Assembly (NCBI GenBank): GCA_047617105.1
Contig: JBLGCB010000097.1
Coordinates: 1 to 18,474 of the forward strand
Source: JABSOG01 sp047617105
Lineage (GTDB): Bacteria; Pseudomonadota; Gammaproteobacteria; Enterobacterales; Alteromonadaceae
Length of the DNA: 18,474 nucleotides
Reading direction: 5' to 3'
Shown here: positions 16,280 through 18,474 of the stretch, piece by piece
Layout of the letters: each line of letters opens with the position of its first letter
Numbering within the stretch: the first letter of the stretch is position 1
The notes under the pieces: generated by a model
Told to the model about the DNA's origin: nothing
The model's input: the letters and a program-made list of their open reading frames with translations, nothing else
The model's database searches: none
Made by a program: the position numbers and the translations under genes

Positions 16280-17244
16280 CACTGATTCTGCTTCTTCTCT
16301 TTATATCTAATGGTTACTTTGACTTTTCCTTTAGCATTTCTAATTTTGGTTGTTTGAGTTCCCCGTGCAACATCGGCCCCTTTTCCACTCTTACCAGAAC
16401 TTCCATGTGAATCCACGGTCCTTCCATCCGCCGTTTGACCAACCTTAGTACCATTTGGATAGGTTTTAGTTTCACCTTCGGTTACCGTGTCGAAATCTTC
16501 TGCTGCTTGTTCAATTCCACCTTCTTTCGTATATTCTCCCTTTTTATCTGTAGGAGTAGCGTCTTCTAATATGCCATTGTTAGGATCACTTGACTCATTA
16601 TAAGCATTGATCGCCTCAGAACCTGCATAACCAGCCAATGCTGCACTACCAACCAATAAGGCGGCATTCCCTAAAGCTACTATTTCAGGGGCAAATAAAA
16701 GCAGAATGGCAAACTCACCATTAGGATCCGTATATTTATAAGGGTTATTGTTTGCATATATATATCGGTTAAACGACATAACTGGACTCTGAGACACATA
16801 CCCAACCGGATCGTTGCTCATAAACCGCCCAATTCTTGGGTCCATCAGCCGCTGCTGCATATAACTCCAGCCCAAGTCGGTATCATACTTATGCCCGGTA
16901 TAACCGACATCATCCTTTGGCGCTTCAATGCTATCACCAAACGGTTTGTAATGCATACGCGAGTTTGTCTTCACTGGCATCATGCCTTCTTTGGCGATGA
17001 GTTTATCGCCTAAGAAAATATAGTTAATACCACCATCTTTGGTTTCGCGGTAAAGCAATTTACCCGCTTGGCTGTACATACTGTAGCTGGTGCCGTTGCT
17101 GTCGATGGTTTTGACTCGGCGGTTAAAGCCATCATATAGGTAAGAATTGCCGTCTGATTCGGTCATATGGTTCAGTGGGTTATATTTAAAGCTGCGGATG
17201 CCATTGTGGGTGACGTTACCGCGACTGTCGTAGCTGTCTGACAC
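16279..17244 (-). CDS. Orphan Rhs C-terminal cassette (core fragment plus tip CT2), 5'-truncated
   Basis: It encodes the last ~180 residues of an Rhs core and a distinct tip, with no Rhs body upstream. The open frame extends to 17316, just after a TAG and overlapping the end of immunity gene 3, but the only plausible upstream start is GTG 17244 without a Shine-Dalgarno; homology to the full gene runs to 17276. The core has YDSRGNVTHNG, GYTGHKYDTDLGWSYMQQR, GRFMSNDPVG and PYKYTDPNGE. Tip CT2 begins with a hydrophobic Ala/Leu/Gly stretch (FAILLLFAPEIVALGNAALL, then LAGYAGSEAI) and ends KTYPNGTKVGQTADGRTVDSHG and KVKVTIRYKEKKQNQ. It is likely a displaced tip, silent until recombined into an intact Rhs gene, though low-level expression cannot be excluded. 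Toxin function is unknown. Confidence 0.72.
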   Translation of the reverse strand: MSDSYDSRGNVTHNGIRSFKYNPLNHMTESDGNSYLYDGFNRRVKTIDSNGTSYSMYSQAGKLLYRETKDGGINYIFLGDKLIAKEGMMPVKTNSRMHYKPFGDSIEAPKDDVGYTGHKYDTDLGWSYMQQRLMDPRIGRFMSNDPVGYVSQSPVMSFNRYIYANNNPYKYTDPNGEFAILLLFAPEIVALGNAALLVGSAALAGYAGSEAINAYNESSDPNNGILEDATPTDKKGEYTKEGGIEQAAEDFDTVTEGETKTYPNGTKVGQTADGRTVDSHGSSGKSGKGADVARGTQTTKIRNAKGKVKVTIRYKEKKQNQ

Positions 17245-17276
17245 ACCGTTGGTGCAGTGATTAAAGTTATAACCCG
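16802..17276 (-). repeat. Rhs core 3'-end repeat, copy 2 (orphan cassette)
   Basis: Strongly similar to copy 1 from CAACCGGAT up to TAACCCG at 17276, where similarity ends abruptly. Within it some blocks match copy 3 better than copy 1, for example CGGTAAAGCAATTTACCCGC. Other blocks are private, such as ATGCATACGCGAGTTTGTCT. The DNA below 16802, encoding the last core residues and the tip, is a different allele. Confidence 0.82.
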
Positions 17277-17293
17277 AATAGCTGAGCTGTTTA

Positions 17294-17698
17294 TTATTTT
17301 GTAGATATAATCGAGTCTAAGCAATGTAACCTAATGTATTCATCATTTGAAAAACGTAGGACCACATGGTGATCTGCCTCAAAATTTTTTTCAGTGATTA
17401 ACCAATCCAAATCTTTATCATTAGGCGTTTTATAACCCATTTCAATAAGCGAGTGAGTCACATGATTAACAAAATCATGACTGACCTCTAAATAATCTAC
17501 GCTAGAAAATATCATGGTAATGCCTCCCAATTTCTTATTATCATTGCTGGCATATATATTTGGCTCAAATAGCAAACTTAATGTTTTAGAATCGACTTTA
17601 AAATTGAATTGCTTGAAATCATACTCATTATGGAGATCGAAATATAAAGTTTCACAATGCACGGCAATTGCCTGATCTATCATGTAATTTTTTTTCAT
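17294..17698 (-). CDS. Candidate immunity protein 3 (unrecognised)
   Basis: A 134-residue soluble-looking protein without signal peptide or membrane spans. Recognisable stretches are VHCETLYFDLHNEYDFKQF, NKKLGGITMIFSSVDYLEVS and HHVVLRFSNDEYIRLHCLDS. I cannot assign a family. ATG 17698 overlaps the TAA of the incoming Rhs gene by one base (TAATG), so it is coupled to it and most likely protects against tip CT3. The coding sequence is markedly AT-rich compared with the Rhs core, as is typical for exchanged toxin/immunity cassettes. Its last codons sit only about 20 bases from the start of the orphan-cassette homology. Confidence 0.6.
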   Translation of the reverse strand: MKKNYMIDQAIAVHCETLYFDLHNEYDFKQFNFKVDSKTLSLLFEPNIYASNDNKKLGGITMIFSSVDYLEVSHDFVNHVTHSLIEMGYKTPNDKDLDWLITEKNFEADHHVVLRFSNDEYIRLHCLDSIISTK

Positions 17699-18474
17699 TA
17701 TTTTTTTCTTTTCTTTAAATGTTTACGGACCGCTCTTAACTGGGCTTGTGTTGTGGATGTTGTCTTCGATTTCTTCTCGCTAGTATTATAAGCAGGCTGT
17801 AAATGCTCAGGAGCTTTCTCATTTCTTGGAGACTCTTTAGTGTGAGGGGTGTCAACGCCATTGTGAGGTTTCCCTTCTAAATCAACTTCGAGCTGTATTT
17901 TTTCAGATCTTAACGTCACCCTGACTTTATCCCCGTTTTCTGATTTTAATTCCGCAGCTTGCTCTTTAGTAGTTTTTATTTTTGTAATTCTTTTAGGTAT
18001 ATGGTTTTGAGGATTGTCAATAATATTTCTAACAAGTTCACCCAGTGCAGCTCCTGCATCTCCATCCTTTGCTTCACCTGTAGGATCGGTATACTTGTAA
18101 GGATTGTTCGCAACATAAGAATAACGATTAAACGTATCAACCTCACCAGTAAAACCAACCGGATCATTGCTCATAAACCGTCCAACCACCGGATCCTTAT
18201 AGCGCTGCTGCATATAACTCCAGCCCAAGTCGGTATCATACTTATGCCCGGTATAACCGACATCATCCTTTGGCGCTTCAATGCTATCACCAAACGGTTT
18301 GTAATGGCTACGGGAGTTTGTACGCACTGGCATCATGCCTTCTTTGGCGATGAGTTTATCGCCGAGAAAGATATAGTTGATACCACCATCTTTGGTTTCG
18401 CGGTAAAGCAATTTACCCGCTTGGCTGTACATGCTGTAGCTGGTGCCGTTGCTGTCGATGATTTTGACTCGGCG
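17698..18474 (-). CDS. 3' end of another Rhs gene with tip CT3 (5' part beyond the window)
   Basis: The frame is open to the window edge: the codons before ATG 18432 continue RRVKIIDSNGTSYS exactly as in the full-length copy, so the start lies outside. The core contains GYTGHKYDTDLGWSYMQQR, GRFMSNDPVGF and PYKYTDPTGE. After KDGD the sequence diverges into tip CT3, about 110 residues: a segment RNIIDNPQNHIPKRI, then IQLEVDLEGKPHNGVDTPH, and a very basic end (LRAVRKHLKKRKK). The DL-G-x-PH-x-G-x-x-TPH layout recalls Rhs tips I loosely associate with polymorphic toxin type 24, but this is a weak recollection. Immunity gene 3 follows with a one-base overlap. Confidence 0.82.
   Translation of the reverse strand, partial: RRVKIIDSNGTSYSMYSQAGKLLYRETKDGGINYIFLGDKLIAKEGMMPVRTNSRSHYKPFGDSIEAPKDDVGYTGHKYDTDLGWSYMQQRYKDPVVGRFMSNDPVGFTGEVDTFNRYSYVANNPYKYTDPTGEAKDGDAGAALGELVRNIIDNPQNHIPKRITKIKTTKEQAAELKSENGDKVRVTLRSEKIQLEVDLEGKPHNGVDTPHTKESPRNEKAPEHLQPAYNTSEKKSKTTSTTQAQLRAVRKHLKKRKK
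18062..18474 (-). repeat. Rhs core 3'-end repeat, copy 3 (incoming Rhs gene, continues past the edge)
   Basis: Nearly identical to copy 1 from CCATCCTTTGCTTCACC through the core; for instance GGCTACGGGAGTTTGTACGC is shared with copy 1 only. Towards 18366-18430 it matches copy 2 instead (CCACCATCTTTGGTTTCGCG). This is a mosaic pattern. The repeat is cut by the window end. Confidence 0.85.

Noticed and set aside
17976..18167. Minus-strand 63-codon frame inside the CT3 region
   Set aside because: It is an out-of-frame shadow of the Rhs/CT3 reading frame, with repetitive Leu/Ile content and no start context.

Overview
The window looks like a chromosomal segment of a marine-type gammaproteobacterium, probably Alteromonadales/Shewanella-like. 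RraB is essentially a gammaproteobacterial protein. The block rsfS-rlmH-mrdA-rodA-rlpA-dacA is the usual gammaproteobacterial elongasome cluster, and a secreted M9 collagenase fits a marine heterotroph. The genus cannot be fixed from sequence alone.

Layout. (1) 32-2206, minus: a secreted M9 collagenase whose reading frame stops inside or at the end of a PKD domain, close to the window edge. (2) 2207-2626: intergenic DNA with a 9-bp tandem repeat just upstream of the collagenase start and a 126-bp element with inverted-repeat ends. (3) 2627-3708, minus: plsC-rraB, overlapping by 4 bp. (4) 3852-9774, plus: rsfS, rlmH, mrdA (PBP2), rodA, rlpA and dacA, tightly packed, covering ribosome silencing, 23S rRNA methylation and lateral-wall peptidoglycan synthesis and trimming. 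mltB, often found between rodA and rlpA, is absent. (5) 9775-10475: non-coding, scrambled-looking DNA with hairpins, a second inverted-repeat element and a 59-codon excisionase-like HTH reading frame. The ybeD-lipB-lipA genes that often follow dacA are not here. (6) 10476-18474, minus: an Rhs (YD-repeat) polymorphic-toxin array.

The Rhs array, in transcription order from right to left, is: the 3' end of an Rhs gene entering from beyond the window (tip CT3); candidate immunity gene 3; an orphan Rhs C-terminal cassette with about 180 core codons and tip CT2 but no good start; candidate immunity gene 2; a complete 1555-residue Rhs gene with a Sec signal peptide (tip CT1); and candidate immunity gene 1. 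Each toxin stop codon overlaps or touches the next small gene. The three copies of the core 3' end are near-identical at DNA level but mosaic, so they look like substrates for recombination that swaps toxin tips. This array is the part of the window most worth experimental attention. The three tips and the three partner genes are not matched to functions with confidence here.
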